This document shows, piece by piece, positions 46,784-58,034 of a DNA stretch of 64,000 nt. The stretch is from the NCBI GenBank assembly GCA_020796225.1, contig CM036762.1:49319407-49383406 (forward strand), in the 5' to 3' direction. The translations under genes and the position numbers were made by a program. The notes under the pieces were generated by a model, which saw only the letters and a list, made by a program, of their open reading frames with translations, was not told the origin of the DNA and did no database searches. Numbering within the stretch: position 1 is the first letter of the stretch; every line of letters starts with the position of its first letter. The DNA is from Arion vulgaris. Its lineage: Eukaryota > Mollusca > Gastropoda > Stylommatophora > Arionidae.

Positions 46784-47475
46784 CTAACCAATCATTTTTG
46801 GCTTGCGAAACATGATTTGAGTGTCAGATACATTGGGTACTTCTTCTTCTTCTGCGTTCTCACTAGATTGGGATTTCGGATTCTCTAAAAAGGCAGCCGT
46901 CTGCCTCAGATCATCAGCCACGCCATACAGTTTGTCTTGAACGCTGGTGTAAGTGGGCCACCTCTTTCTTTTCAGGCCTGCATACTGGGGGCAGTTCTGT
47001 AGGATATGTTCTGTTGTCATACTTGCTAAGCCACAGGGGCACAGGTCGTTGGTGCCTATCTTGAATTTGGTGTACAGGTGATGTCTCATTCTGTTGTGAC
47101 CCGTCCGAAGGCGAAGTATAGCTGTCTGGTCCCTTCTGGACAGTTGGTAATATCCATAATTCTTGTTGTGTTTTGGGTGTTCTTTATCCCACTTTGCCCT
47201 GTAGTGCCCTTTGGCTTCTTCATAGCTAACCAGGTTGTTATCTTGGGGCATTCCTGCTCCTCTTTAGCCAGTCTGTCAGCATCTTCATTCCCTTGATCTT
47301 GCAGTGTGAGGGTATCCACTGGATTACTACCCTCTCCGATTCATGGGATAACTGGGCTAAGGTTGACTTGAGATCACTTAGTTCTGTGTTCCCATTGGAT
47401 ACAATAACAGAACTGTTTAGCGCTTTCAGAAAGTTAAACGCAGAGATGCTGTCTGCCTCAGTCTCCATCAGTTAT
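46784..47475 (-). mobile_element. LINE-O: RNase H end and C-terminal region
   Basis: Three overlapping frames read METEADSISAFNFLKAL, WIPSHCKIKG, NEDADRLAKEEQECPKI and then 155 open residues with ILRLRTGHNRMRHHL, CPCGLASMTTEHILQNCP and VADDLRQTAAFLEN. A stop-free C-terminus is followed by GAACGCAGAAGAAGAAG. Confidence 0.88.
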
Positions 47476-47895
47476 ATGAGGACTACCATCAGAACACTCG
47501 GGACATTTCCATAAGTTCTCCGATCCCTGCCTCAACAAATCCAGCAGCCCAACACGCCAGTTCGATGTAGATTAATTAACCTTTTTTGCATATTTGAAAT
47601 GTCGTTCTTTTCGGGCCGTACCAATATAGACACCCACCTTTCTCAAAATGGTCAGCGACTGGGATTCACAACCCTGAAAATCCTCAGTTCGGAAAGAAAA
47701 CTATCAATGTGTTAAGAATGTTATTTCGGTCCATTGAAATGTCCTCTGCATATCGTAGCTGTGCGAGCCAATCAAACAGCTGGTTCATTACCCTCAATCT
47801 CCGTGCTCGTCAACAATCATGTCTAGTACTCTCGCCAATAATCCTCGGTCTGATTTCTCCGCACTCATCATATGCTCACCAGTAAATACAATGAC
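47464..47895 (-). mobile_element. LINE-K degenerate fragment
   Basis: Matches 3735-4100 in reverse: catcagttatatgaggacta, tgcctcaacaaatccagcag, acacgccagttcgatg and gcgagccaatcaaacagctggttcattaccc. Confidence 0.82.
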
Positions 47896-47909
47896 ATCAC
47901 TACACCAGC

Positions 47910-48170
47910 GTTTAAAGGGGTTTTAAAGCCGAAGGATTGACTTCACTGCACCGGGTTTTACCCCATTTGGCTCGGTCCCTCTTTGCAGAAATGGCACGCC
48001 ACCTGCCGAGAGTATTGCACAAAGCGCGAACTCCGTAGCTCCAGCAACAATCCCACGGGTCTCTGGAAAAAACTGCACTCGTGAACAGAACGGCGCGGTC
48101 CGGATTCGAGCCCATGATCTTCGACTCACAAGGCAAAGAACTTAACCACTTAGCCACAGAGACTGCCACA
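47910..48170 (-). mobile_element. SINE-G copy with target-site duplication
   Basis: Reversed copy (gttaaccacttagccacagag head end) flanked by TACACCAGC at 47901-47909 and 48171-48179. Confidence 0.88.
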
Positions 48171-48184
48171 TACACCAGCATTAT

Positions 48185-48620
48185 CAGAGGGTAATTATTG
48201 AAGTACCAAATATGTTTGATAGTTTTCTACAATCCTGATCCAAGCGAAATGATGACTTATGTAGTGTGTCATATTTTCTTTCATGATCCATCCCTCCCTT
48301 TAAAAGAAGCCGTCAGAAAATATTAATAACAATGTACATGATATGGCAATGACATGCCCTTCAAACATTTACTTTATGAGAAAATCAAACATAACAGAAG
48401 CTATCGATCAAACCGCTCGTTGTGTTTGTAATGTTTTATCCATAAGAAATAATAAACACTCCGCTGTCACGTGATGTGTCAATGTTTCATACGAGATCGC
48501 CATCTTGTTTCGCGGCACTAATTGCTACTAGGGATGTGTGTTTCGATTACTACTAACCATTGGCAACTGTTTGTTACTTTTGCAATAAGTAGTCGTTACT
48601 TATAAATAAAATCAAGTCAA
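48185..48620. other. intergenic DNA, unassigned
   Basis: No gene recognised. 48455-48600 has CACGTGATGTGTCAATG and short direct and inverted TACT/AGTA runs. Confidence 0.4.
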
Positions 48621-48634
48621 ATTCAGATAATGAT

Positions 48635-48888
48635 TGCCCGTGTGGTGCCGGGGCCCACAAGGGAAGCAAAGAATAGTACCACTGCAACCTACAAAGCATG
48701 TCGTAAGAGGCGACTGAGGTAGGAATTGGGAAGCTACCCTAGTAAATAAAAAGCAATGAAGAAATCGGATGTGCTGGCCTACTTGTATGCGCATAACTGG
48801 CACAACATACAATCGCTCTTACGCTCAGATCACATACAAATCACACAGAGTGGTCAACAAGAGATCAATATGGAGCGTTCGAAGATGA
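48635..48888 (+). mobile_element. SINE-B copy with target-site duplication
   Basis: TGCCCGTGTGGTGCCGGGGC to GCGTTCGAAGATGA, flanked by AGATAATGAT at 48625-48634 and 48889-48898. Confidence 0.93.
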
Positions 48889-48899
48889 AGATAATGATG

Positions 48900-49660
48900 A
48901 AATAAATGAACTGCTTTTGCAGATGATCAGTGCCTGATACACCAAAATGTACAAGATACACAACACCATGAACCAAATGGAAAATCAATAACACTAAAAC
49001 CGAAATATTGAATATAGGAAGAAAATATAGCAAACTAAACATCCCTTTCGATGGCACTACAATAAACCAAGTGCAAGAATTCAACTACTTTTGAAGGAAA
49101 TTCAAAGAAGATTAGACAGAGTGATAGAGGATAGAGTGTAAAAAGCAAAGGCTGTAACCTACCAGCTAACCCCATTGCTAAGGCACCCAACAATCTCACT
49201 GACAGCTATACAACAGATGATCAACAGCATTTTCATACCTACTTTGTGTTACCAGAGCCAAACATGGACAATGAGCAAAAAATAACTACATGCGAAATGC
49301 GTTGCCTGCGAAAAGTTACAAACAACACCAGAAAATAGGCACCAACATCAGCACAAGAAAGAAAGTTCGCACAGAACCTTCCTTGAATTACGTAGATAAA
49401 CAAAGAATGAAGTGGTTTGGCCACTTAATAAGAATGCATCCAAACTCCACAGTATACAGTCTTCTATAACAGAACATCAGGAAAGAAGGCGAGAGGCAGA
49501 CCACGAAAAAGATGGTTAGATGGCATAGCAGAATACCGTCAAAGAGCAAAAATTACAATCACACAAACCACAAGAACAGCGCAAGACAAAAACAGAAAAC
49601 CACGACGCTGGGCAACAACCCGACAGCAGTGTGACATCAAAAGATTGGTTACTATTCGAA
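48900..49660 (+). mobile_element. RTE-like reverse transcriptase fragment
   Basis: From the palm (NELLLQMI near 48905) through KINNTKTEI, NQVQEFNYF, CYQSQTW near 49248 to NYVDKQRMKWFGHLIRMHPN near 49385 and GRPRKRWLDGI near 49500. Broken in several places. Confidence 0.87.
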
Positions 49661-49684
49661 ATGTACAGATTTGCAAGAATGACG

Positions 49685-49775
49685 AGTTGATTGATAGGAC
49701 ATTAATGCTTGCACTTCGGTGAATAACCATGTGTGCTTCGATCTCTTTCTTACACCGGAAGATCTTATCATAGGT
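49685..49775 (-). mobile_element. SINE-D 3' fragment
   Basis: attgataggacattaatgc, gcacttcggtgaataaccatgtgtgcttcgatctctttctt; reverse of the SINE-D end. Confidence 0.85.
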
Positions 49776-49819
49776 GAGAGTCCAAGATGTCTCTACTTCT
49801 CTTCCACCATTTACTTCTT

Positions 49820-50165
49820 TATAGAAGTGTTGGGGGTGAAAAGTAGTGATCTTGTGTGTGCTTGTTTTAAGGCACTTTGTAAGCTGATATTCATGTTCGT
49901 AAGGCTGTTCTTGATGCCTGCGCTCCATCTTTTGCGTGGTCTTCCTCTTGCTTTGTACTCATTATACTTTGTCTGTGTGGCTCTCTGTGTTAGGAGATAC
50001 CAGGGCATTCTTATCAGGTGTCCAAACCATTTAATCTGTTATTCTTTTATGAATTGCATGACTGGTTTCACATCCAGTCTTCTTATGATTTCTTCATTTC
50101 TAATTTTGTCTCTTATTGTCCAAGATGTAATTTTAGAAAATGGTAGAAATTGTATTTTAAACTAA
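49820..50165 (-). mobile_element. RTE-like LINE tail
   Basis: IKWFGHLIRMPWYLLTQRAT, then KARGRPRKRWSAGIKNSL on the - strand; matches 30860-31005. Confidence 0.86.
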
Positions 50166-50179
50166 TTTTAATTAATGAA

Positions 50180-50650
50180 TTTTACCTGGGCATCGGTTTT
50201 AAAGGCATACTCTTATTGATTTTCAACTTCCAAGGATTCATTTACGTGCTCATATTAAACACGGGACCTTCTTTTCTTCGTCCATCACCGATAGGACTAG
50301 GAACTCGATTACACATTGATATCAGGTAAAGTAAAAAGTAAAGGAACCCTTTCATACCTCGTGGTATATAGGTCAATACAGTGTTAGGCCTGTATTTTTC
50401 ATTGACCGTCGGCACACGATGGGTGGTGTGGTCAGCATCACGCCGGCCGCCTTTACTTTCCCAGAGCATGTCTGGTACCCAGTTGAGGCTGGGTCGACCT
50501 GAGAGCCGTCGCGGTCGGGAAAATTCCACGCGCATTGCGGGAGCTGAACTCAGACCACCAGCCTTGAGAAGCGAGTTCACTAACAACTACGCTACCGCGG
50601 CTCTCACATTGATATCAGAGATCTCTTGAGAATTATCCTGATCGCTAAAT
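50180..50650 (-). mobile_element. SINE-D fragment split by a SINE-A
   Basis: Reverse SINE-D middle (50180-50335: gggcatcggttttaaagg, cgataggactaggaactcgat) continues past the SINE-A at 50605 with gatatcagagatctcttgag. Confidence 0.85.
50336..50604 (-). mobile_element. SINE-A full copy with target-site duplication
   Basis: 269 bases, reversed head ending ctacgctaccgcggctctc. Flanked by the perfect 14-mer CACATTGATATCAG (50322-50335, 50605-50618). It is the best-preserved SINE-A here. Confidence 0.95.
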
Positions 50651-50884
50651 GCGGGAAACGAACCGAGTATCTTTGAAACGAGAGAGGAGAGCCCCATTAT
50701 CTCTATACGCCACAGAGACTCCCAAATAATGATGAGTGTTTGAAACTATTAACACTAATCTTTCTACCTGATATAGTTAGTTAGTTAGTTTAGTTTGTTC
50801 CTTTCGTGCTAAAGGCGGCACATAGGGCAAAGGTTTTAGATCTCCATGTGATGCGGTTCGTTGCTAGCAGTTGGAGATCTTGTA

Positions 50885-51158
50885 TGGTTTTAAAGGGTTT
50901 TAAAAGGGTTTTAAAGCCGAAGGATTGACTTCATTGCACCGGGTTTTACCCATATGGCTCGGTCCCTCCTCGGTCCACAGAAATGGCTCGCCACCTCCCG
51001 AGAGTATTGCACAAAGCAAACTCCGTAGCTCCGGCAACAATCTTAGGGGTCTCTGGAAAAAATGCACTCGTGAACACGGTCTCGGGAAAAAAATGGATTC
51101 GTACCCACGACCTTCGACTTGCAAGGCAAAGGGCTTAACCACTCAGCCACAGAGGTTT
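50885..51158 (-). mobile_element. SINE-G copy
   Basis: Tail GTTTTAAAGGG repeated three times at the left, then ttgacttcattgcaccgggttttaccc and reversed B and A boxes (gattcgtacccacgacc, gcttaaccactcagccaca). Confidence 0.88.
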
Positions 51159-51236
51159 TACATCCCAATAGTTTACTTTCTTGTTGATATAGCAGAAATA
51201 TAGTTAGAAGTGAACAAAAAGTTGGATACCATCAGG

Positions 51237-51400
51237 CAGTGGAGGCTCGTCATCAAAGCCAGAGGGCCGGGCCCCACCAAAAATAATGTGTAACGTGTAT
51301 TTATTATTTAATAAACTAAAATATAACCTAACCCAAAGTCATGATTTTCCTAAAATTTGTGTCTGGCCCCACCAACAAAAATGATCACGAGTCGCCACTG
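51237..51400. mobile_element. hAT-type MITE, inverted copy
   Basis: 164 bases, CAGTGGAGGCTCGT to ACGAGTCGCCACTG, 8-bp duplication CCATCAGG at 51229-51236 and 51401-51408. Interior is the reverse of the copy at 19415. Confidence 0.95.
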
Positions 51401-51409
51401 CCATCAGGA

Positions 51410-51708
51410 CAAGGAAGATATATTGACTGAAAATATGTTGCAGCCAACCTTCCAAGTGGATACGGCTCTACGAGGTGACATAATAGTGATTAAGTAACGA
51501 ATTCCTTTCTATAAGTTTTATTCGATACTTTTGGATTCAAGTGACAATTAGTATTCGAGTAACGAATAGTTGCTATTCGCACATCACTAATTACCACCCA
51601 TTTCCTGTGATCCTTATAGTGAGAGGATCTGGACAGTCAGTCAAGGTGTTTGGGTCAACACTGGGACCCACAATCGGATTAACGTGGTAATTGTTTCACT
51701 TGGACACG
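51410..51708 (+). promoter_or_regulatory. probable 5' flank and 5' UTR of PICALM-type gene
   Basis: Lies between a hAT-type MITE and the PICALM start codon. About 51510-51590 is AT-rich with short inverted repeats around ATTCG. No clear TATA box. The role is inferred from position only. Confidence 0.35.
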
Positions 51709-51838
51709 ATGGCTGGCCAAAGCATTATGGACCGTGTTGTGGCCGCAAGATACAGCATTGCTGGCCAGGGTCTTGCTAAGTCGGTCTGTAAAGCGACGAC
51801 AGAGGAAATTATTGGCCCCAAGAAGAAGCATATAGATT
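51709..51838 (+). CDS. PICALM: PICALM/AP180-type clathrin assembly protein, first coding exon (partial gene)
   Basis: The 43 residues begin MAGQSIMDRVVAARYSIAG and end IIGPKKKHID, the start of the ANTH domain of PICALM/AP180 (Drosophila lap). These proteins bind PI(4,5)P2 in the plasma membrane and recruit clathrin and AP-2 in endocytosis. The known lipid-binding residues Lys28, Lys38, Lys40 and His41 are all at the expected positions. The start has A at -3 and G at +4. The exon ends one base into codon 44 at T|GTGAGT, a consensus donor, and family members continue with Tyr, which fits a T. The next exon was not found in the remaining 12 kb, so intron 1 exceeds that. Neuronal AP180 and PICALM cannot be told apart from this exon. 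Confidence 0.9.
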
Positions 51839-51839
51839 G

Positions 51840-53170
51840 TGAGTATTGACAGTGGGACACGCCCACTTTTATAGTACTAACATAATGTGATTAATCCATA
51901 TTGGTCATCTGTTTATAACTTGTGTATTACGGGAGAGGGACATACCTATACTATACCATTTACTTCGGCTGATGGTTCTGTCATTTGGTTTTTAGAATCG
52001 ATTTTGTTTGTCTGTTGTTTTCACCACTAAAAAGAGAAGACGCAATAAATAATAGTAACTCGGGAACACAATACAAGTGACAATAATAGCTGAATAACAT
52101 GTCACTGACAGCAAGCCCATTTAATTCAGAAAGTATAGCCTAGTTACAAGTTAATAATTGTTTCCCACCACATACACCACCCATATAAAAACCTACAAAC
52201 AGCAAAAGTATAAACTCATCAAATGTAGTAATTTGTAAACGGAACAATCTTTACATCATAAAAAAATCTCCAATCAATAACATGTGATTTCATATCTAGT
52301 TCAGTGTTCCAGTTAGCAATGTTTTATTCATATCTTTATTATTCTGCGACTGATGAAATATTTGGTGGCATAACCATTGACAACTTTCTAGACTATTCTG
52401 TCATATGCTTGTTCTTAACTTTGATGTCTGGCTGGTATCATCGCTCAATTTTCTTAGTGAGATCAACGATTAAGTACATTTTTATTCAACCAATGCAAGC
52501 TTTGAGGTTATAATTGAAGGGTACACAAGTATACAGGGAATTGTGATATCAACCGTGCCAGTAAGAGTGGTATTATTTTCTTGCCATAGCAGATTTCAGG
52601 TCAAATCAGTTTCAACTAGTACTAGAGAAACACTGGGACATTAGAGTGATAGGGGGGTGATGTTGATCACATCCCCCATCTAGTTCACTTTTAAAATGAT
52701 ATTTTGATTGTGATTTATCTCAGTAAAGGTGTGATGGCCAGTACTTTCTCACAAAATTTCCTTCTTCAACTCGGAGTCTTTGCTACTTTACATACATGAA
52801 CAGGAAACAATTCCATTTACTTTTGATTGTAACATATGCGCTCTGACTACTTGATTAGTCAGTGTTATTACTACAACTGTTAAGATTTTAAAACTACCGG
52901 CTGAACATACAATATTGGGCCACAGAAAGCAAAGTAGCTGTCAGCAAAACATACTACACCATTGCTATCGAACGTTTTTATATATTGAAGCGCATCTGAC
53001 TAATAACTGTGGGTGCCATGCGGCAATTGCAATAATAATAAAGAAATATTAATAGTAACATTTATAACAATAATAACAAAAACTTAATCCTGACTACAGG
53101 TCAAGTTTTTTAAAATATTGCGCTTACAAAAAAACTGAATCATACTGTTATTCAGAAACACATTTTTTCA
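51840..53170. other. intron 1 of the PICALM-type gene, unassigned part
   Basis: No second exon and no clear repeat. 52560-52700 (gggtgatgttgatcacatcccccatc) is a faint SINE-A remnant. Confidence 0.4.
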
Positions 53171-53189
53171 TGAAATTATGGTTAACATA

Positions 53190-53909
53190 TCTCTGGCAGC
53201 AGGAGAAACATGCACCAACTTTAGAGCAGAGGCAACAGCCTTTCTTGCAGCCATACAGATTCTCAATGACCAGCAAGTGTCAGCAAAAATATTGCAATCT
53301 TTAGCGATTCAAGATCCGTTCTCCAGGCTATCTCATGTCCCAGACAAGACAAGCTCATTCAGGACATACAGCAAAATATCAGCTTGCTGTCAAACAAATC
53401 CGAACTGGTCTTACAGTGGATACCAGCTCACTGTGGCATACCAGGAAACGAAAAGGCTGACAAACTCGCAAAGGCTGGGGGAGCCTAACACAACACCACC
53501 CAACACAAAGTTTTACAGAAGCAAAGACTCTCCTGAAACAATCCAGGAAAATGATCTGGAGAAGAACAAATGGAGGATACAACCCAGAGCATGACAGTAT
53601 AAATACACTAAAGAGAAAAGAACAGACCACAGTCTTCAGACTTAGAACGGGACACTGCAGTCTCAGAGCACACCTCCACAGAATGGGTCTCAGGGACTCA
53701 GCAGTCTGCACCTGTGGAGCACCAAAGCAGTCCCCAGAGCACATCCTGCAAGACTGCCCTAGTCTGAGTAGTGAGAGATTGGAGATCTGGCCAACAGAAA
53801 CAACACTACAAGACAAACTATGGGGAACCGGTGAAGATCTCAAGCGCACCGCCCTGTTTATGACACATACCGGAGTAGTCGCATAGCAAAAGTTGATCGC
53901 AGAAGAAAA
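53190..53909 (+). mobile_element. LINE-N 5'-truncated insertion with target-site duplication
   Basis: 720 bases: RNase H pieces (TCTNFRAEATAFLAAIQIL; broken frame to WIPAHCGIPGNEKADKLA) then an open 111 residues from 53551 with TVFRLRTGHCSLRAHL, CTCGAPKQSPEHILQDCP and WGTGEDLKRTALFM. Ends ATCGCAGAAGAAAA. Flanked by ATGGTTAACATA (53178-53189, 53910-53921). Confidence 0.94.
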
Positions 53910-53924
53910 ATGGTTAACATAAAG

Positions 53925-54485
53925 CCAGAGGAATAAAATAGGGTGCCAGGAATGAATCACACGGGCGCCTGCGTTGGACAGCACTGTACCACACCATTGC
54001 TTTCTTTCTGTGATGTAAACATTCCCTGTTTTCTGTGTTTCAAATCTAGAGAGATCAGATATTTCAAGATATCTATGTCTCATAAGGAAATGCATGTATG
54101 GTAATAAATAAAATAGTAAAACGTTGGTTTAAAATGTTATTTTTTTCTGATTATTATAGTTGAGACGTAAACTATTTTATACTTGAGTAATATTGTATTT
54201 GCTATCAATTTACATAATGTACACTCTAAAAAAGCTAGGGGACATTTAAAAAATAATTGAAAGAAAAATCAATTGACGTAATTTTTGTTTGAATTTTCAA
54301 GATATGTTAGAGTTTATAAACTTTTGAATATACTATGTTTAATTGTTCTTATTCTGTTTGCTAGTTTGAACAATTTCAGTTGTCTATATTGCTGTTGGGA
54401 ACTAAAGCTATTTTGCTGTTGTTTGTTTGCGTTCGTTCTTAACAATCAAGTTAACCACTCTTTGTGATCTGTGTTGGTTGCGCCC
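53925..54485. other. PICALM intron 1, unassigned
   Basis: AT-rich, no gene or repeat recognised apart from TGCGTTCGTTCTTAAC near 54428, a possible SINE-C tail scrap. Confidence 0.4.
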
Positions 54486-54489
54486 CCTT

Positions 54490-55930
54490 CTTCTGCGATC
54501 AACTTCTGCTATGCAACTACTTCAGTATGTGTCATAAAGAGGGCAGTGCGCGTGAAGTCTTCACCGATCTTCCATAGTTTGTTTTGAACGGTTGTTTCTG
54601 TAGGCCAGATTTCCATTCTCACATTGCTCAGTCTGGGGCGGTCTTGCAGGATGTTCTCTGGAAACTGCTTTGGTGCTCCACAGGTGCAGGCAGCCGCTTC
54701 CATGAGACCCATTCTATGAAAGTGTGCTCTGAGACTGCAGTGTCCCGTTCTGAGTCTTCTTCTTCTGGGTTCTCACTAGATTAGGATTTCGGATTCTCTA
54801 ATAAAGGCAGCCGTCTGCCTCAGATTATCAGCCACGCCATACAGTTTGTCTTGGATGCTAGTTTAAGTTGGCCACCTCTTTCTTCTCAAGTCTGCATACT
54901 AGTGGCAGTTCTGTAGGATATAATTCCTATGATTCTGCTTCCCGTTTGTGCCAACCTCTTCCCGCAGTAAGTTTTCGCCACTCTTGTGATGGTAGGTCTG
55001 ACATTCTTACTGTGTGGCTAAATCTCTGAGGCAGATTGGCGACCGTAGAATCCGTTATCTCATTGTGAGGGGTCGTTGCACCATGTTATGCACCTTACGG
55101 CCTGGTGCATCCGTTTTCTGCAAGCATTTATTTCGGGTTAGCATTCCCTAGCAGACACATGTATCCGATTTCTTCCAAACCTCCTTAGTCGCCTCTTACG
55201 ACATGCGTGGCAGGTAACAGTGGTTCTATTCTTTACACCCCAAATTTGGGCCCCGTAACCACTCGGGTGGTTCTGAGTCTGAAGACTGTGGTCTGTGCTT
55301 TTCTGTTTAGTGTATTTACACTGTCATGCTCTGGGCTGTATCCTCCATTTGTTTTTCTCCACATCATTTTCCTGGATTGTTTTAGGAGTGTCTTTGCTTC
55401 TGTAAAGCTTTGTGTTGGGTGGTGTTGTGTTAGGCTCCCTCCAACCTGTACGAGTTTGTCAGCCTTTTCATTTCCCGGTATGCCACAGTGTGCTGGTATC
55501 CACTATAAGACTAGTTCAGATTTGTTTGACTGCAAGCTGATTTTTTGCTGTATATCCTGAATGAGCTTGTCTTGTTTGGGACATGAGATGGCCTGGAGAA
55601 CAGATCTTGATCGCTAAAGACTGCAATATTTTTTGCTGACACCTGTTGGTCGTTGAGTATCTGTATGGCTGCAAGGAGGGCTGTTGCCTCTGCTCTAAAG
55701 TTGGTGCATGTTTTTCCTGCTGCCAGAGAGTTTTCTTGGGGGTGAGTGATGTAGATTCCGCTGCCTCCCTTCCTGATAGCATCTGTAACTGAGCCATCTG
55801 TGAACACGTGTGTCCATATGCTGGTGGGATATTGCTCTTGTAGCATTAGGAGTGACCTGGCTCTTTGCTCTGTATTTTGTTTTGAGATTATTCCTGGGAC
55901 AGATTGTTTATTATTCTTTCATTGATGTTT
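54490..55930 (-). mobile_element. LINE-N copy interrupted by a composite insertion
   Basis: Reverse of 53190-53909. The right part (55270-55860) has FTDGSV, GGSGIYITHPQENSLAAGKT and QILNDQQVSAKNIAVF; the left part (54490-54757) has CTCGAPKQFPENILQDRP and IGEDFTRTALFM. The 5' extent beyond 55860 is unclear. Confidence 0.9.
54758..55269 (-). mobile_element. composite element: SINE-C head joined to a LINE-O tail
   Basis: Its right end is a SINE-C head (55150-55265). Its left end is the LINE-O 3' end (54765-54930, as at 46850-47010). The middle is unmatched. The whole is flanked by GTTCTGAGTCT at 54747-54757 and 55270-55280, so it inserted as one unit. Confidence 0.85.
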
Positions 55931-55984
55931 ACTCTTGACATTCCTTTGATCTGGTTGACATATTTTTTTTCTATTAAATGTTAT

Positions 55985-56135
55985 GCAGCTGTTAGATGTT
56001 AATACAGCTTGTGAATGAGATAGTCCTGTTTTGCAACTGTTTAATGTTTAATGAAGCTGTGCTGTTAATATTGCTTGTGAATGAAACTGATGTTATTAAA
56101 GCTTGCGGGTGAGGCTGCAGTTACATAATTATTTT
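55985..56135. repeat. diverged 30-bp repeat units
   Basis: Four or five loose copies of CTGTGCTGTTAATACAGCTTGTGAATGAG, the unit of 57350-57925, on the other side of an RTE-like fragment. Confidence 0.75.
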
Positions 56136-56149
56136 GTGTAAACAGCTTC

Positions 56150-57320
56150 TCCCAGGTCTAACACATCTACATTCTACACTATATTTCTTTAACTATATAT
56201 TGTAGTCATCTCCTACAGCTATATGTTACTTAGGGCAATTTCTCCATACCACTCTACCATAGACAACTTCTTCAATCATTTCTTTGAAATTGAGTCCTAT
56301 ATTTCTCTTCTCTCTCAGTAAAGTTCACTTCATGGTTTCTCTAAGGCGTCCATACTCTCTTCAATTGTGTGTCTCTCAATTCAATGTTTATTTTGTAATT
56401 ATTTGATCATTTCTTCTCAAAGTATGCCAAACTTATCTCCATTTTCTTTTTCTTATAACTATTAGTAATAGTGCTCAATCAAACATTTCTCTAATTTCAT
56501 CACTTCACTCGACTTCGTCCTTCCAACTGTTGCTAGAATATGTTAGAATTGATACAACATTGAAAATTTGTAATTTATTTTTAAAACTGTATAACTTGCA
56601 GTCCCATATTTTATTTAATCTGTTAAAAGCTGATATTGCTTTGACAATTTGTAGCATACTTTTTTTTGGTATCACCTGTGCAGTCATAAATTACTACCCA
56701 AATAGGTCAATGGCCCCATTACTATTATCATTTTGGATTCCAGGGTAATATCTAGATTACTTGTCATAAGTGTCTTCATTATATTTACCGTATCGCAGTT
56801 TATCTGCAGTTCATCTTTTTACACTATGGATGATAAGCGGTCTGTTTTTCTTTGCATAACTTGATTGTTTTTAGGTAATATCATCTGCAGAGTCAAAATC
56901 TTTCAGTTGTCTATTTTTCACCCAATCAATGCCAGTTTCACCCCTGCAACATTTTCTCATCACCAAACTAATGGCCACTCCAAAAAATGAAACTTTACTT
57001 TAGTTTCAACCATAAACCAGTCGCTTTGACCATTATCAGTTCGGACTGTACACTCTGAACCATCATACAAGCTTTTGATAATGTTCGTTATTTTGGTTTG
57101 TATTATATAGCATCCCAAAATATTCCACATGGAGATTCTGTTAGGCTATCAGAAGACATTCTGAAATTGATGAAATATAGGATAAGAGGTTGTTGCTTTT
57201 CAATCTGTTCCTCCAAGATAAGTCTCAGGATAAGTATTTTGTATAAGCAGCTTCTTCCAGGTCTAAAACCAGTTTGCTCTTCTCACCATGTTCCAATGGA
57301 GTTAATTCTTTAAACCTTTT
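56150..57320 (-). mobile_element. RTE-like reverse transcriptase, decayed
   Basis: On the - strand: EEQTGFRPGRSCLYKI (about 57260), SPCGIFWDAI (57110), ISAFNRLNKIWDCKLYSFKN (56600-56640) and VSILTYSSNSWKDEVE (56505-56550), RKRKWR and HTLRRNDQIITK near 56400. Many stops. The order matches endonuclease-reverse transcriptase polyproteins. Confidence 0.83.
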
Positions 57321-57349
57321 AAAAAAACTGAAATCTTGTCACTAAAGCT

Positions 57350-57925
57350 TGTGGAGGAGACTGCTGTTAATACGGCTGAGGCTGCTGTTAATACAGCTTG
57401 TTGATGAGGCTTTGCTGTTAGTACAGCTTGTGAATGAGGCTGTGCTGTTAATACAGCTTGTGGATGAGACTGCTGTTAATACGGCTGAGTCTGTGCTGTG
57501 AATGAGGCTGTGCTGTTAATACAGCTTGTTGATGAGACTTTGCTGTTAATGCATCTTGTGAATGAGGCTGTGCTGTTAATGCAGCATGTGAATGAGGCTG
57601 TGCTGTTAATACAGCTTGTGGATGAGACTGTGATATTAATAAAGCTTTGCGAATGAGACTGTGCTGTTAATACAGTGAGGCTGTGCTGTTAATACAGCTT
57701 GTGAATGAGGCTGTGCTGTTAATACAGCTTGTGAATGAGGCTGTGCTGTTAATACAGCTTGTGAATGAGGCTGCGCTGTTAATACAGCTTGTGAATGAAG
57801 CTGTGCTGTTAATATAGCTTGTGGATGAGGCTGTGCTGTTAATATAGCTTGTGGATGAAACTGTGCTGTTAATACAGCTTGTGGATGAAGCTGTGCTGTT
57901 AATATAGCTTGTGGATGAGGCTGTG
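57350..57925. repeat. 30-bp minisatellite
   Basis: About 18 units of GCTGTGCTGTTAATACAGCTTGTGAATGAG with variants (GTGGATGAG, AATATAGC). The right half is most regular. The - strand stays open for 119 codons as repeats of INSTASSTSY, with no evidence of being a gene. Confidence 0.95.
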
Positions 57926-58034
57926 TTTGGTTTCATTATTTTCTGCATAAAAAATGCGCTTGTTACGTTGTTTCTCACTTTGCAACCAGCAGTTTTGGAA
58001 CCGCGGCTGCCTACCTCTGCGTTCATTACTTGCC

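Noticed and set aside
46784..47251. 155-residue host gene
   Set aside because: C-terminus of a LINE: the CPCG..TTEHILQNCP motif after RNase H is typical, and a shorter copy exists at 54765.
52304..52513. PICALM exon 2 candidate
   Set aside because: The translation (FYSYLYYSATDEIFGGI) has no ANTH resemblance and lacks matching splice phases.
57667..58026. 119-residue - strand open frame of Ser/Thr repeats
   Set aside because: It is a by-product of the 30-bp minisatellite; unit length divisible by 3 keeps it open. No sign of a gene.
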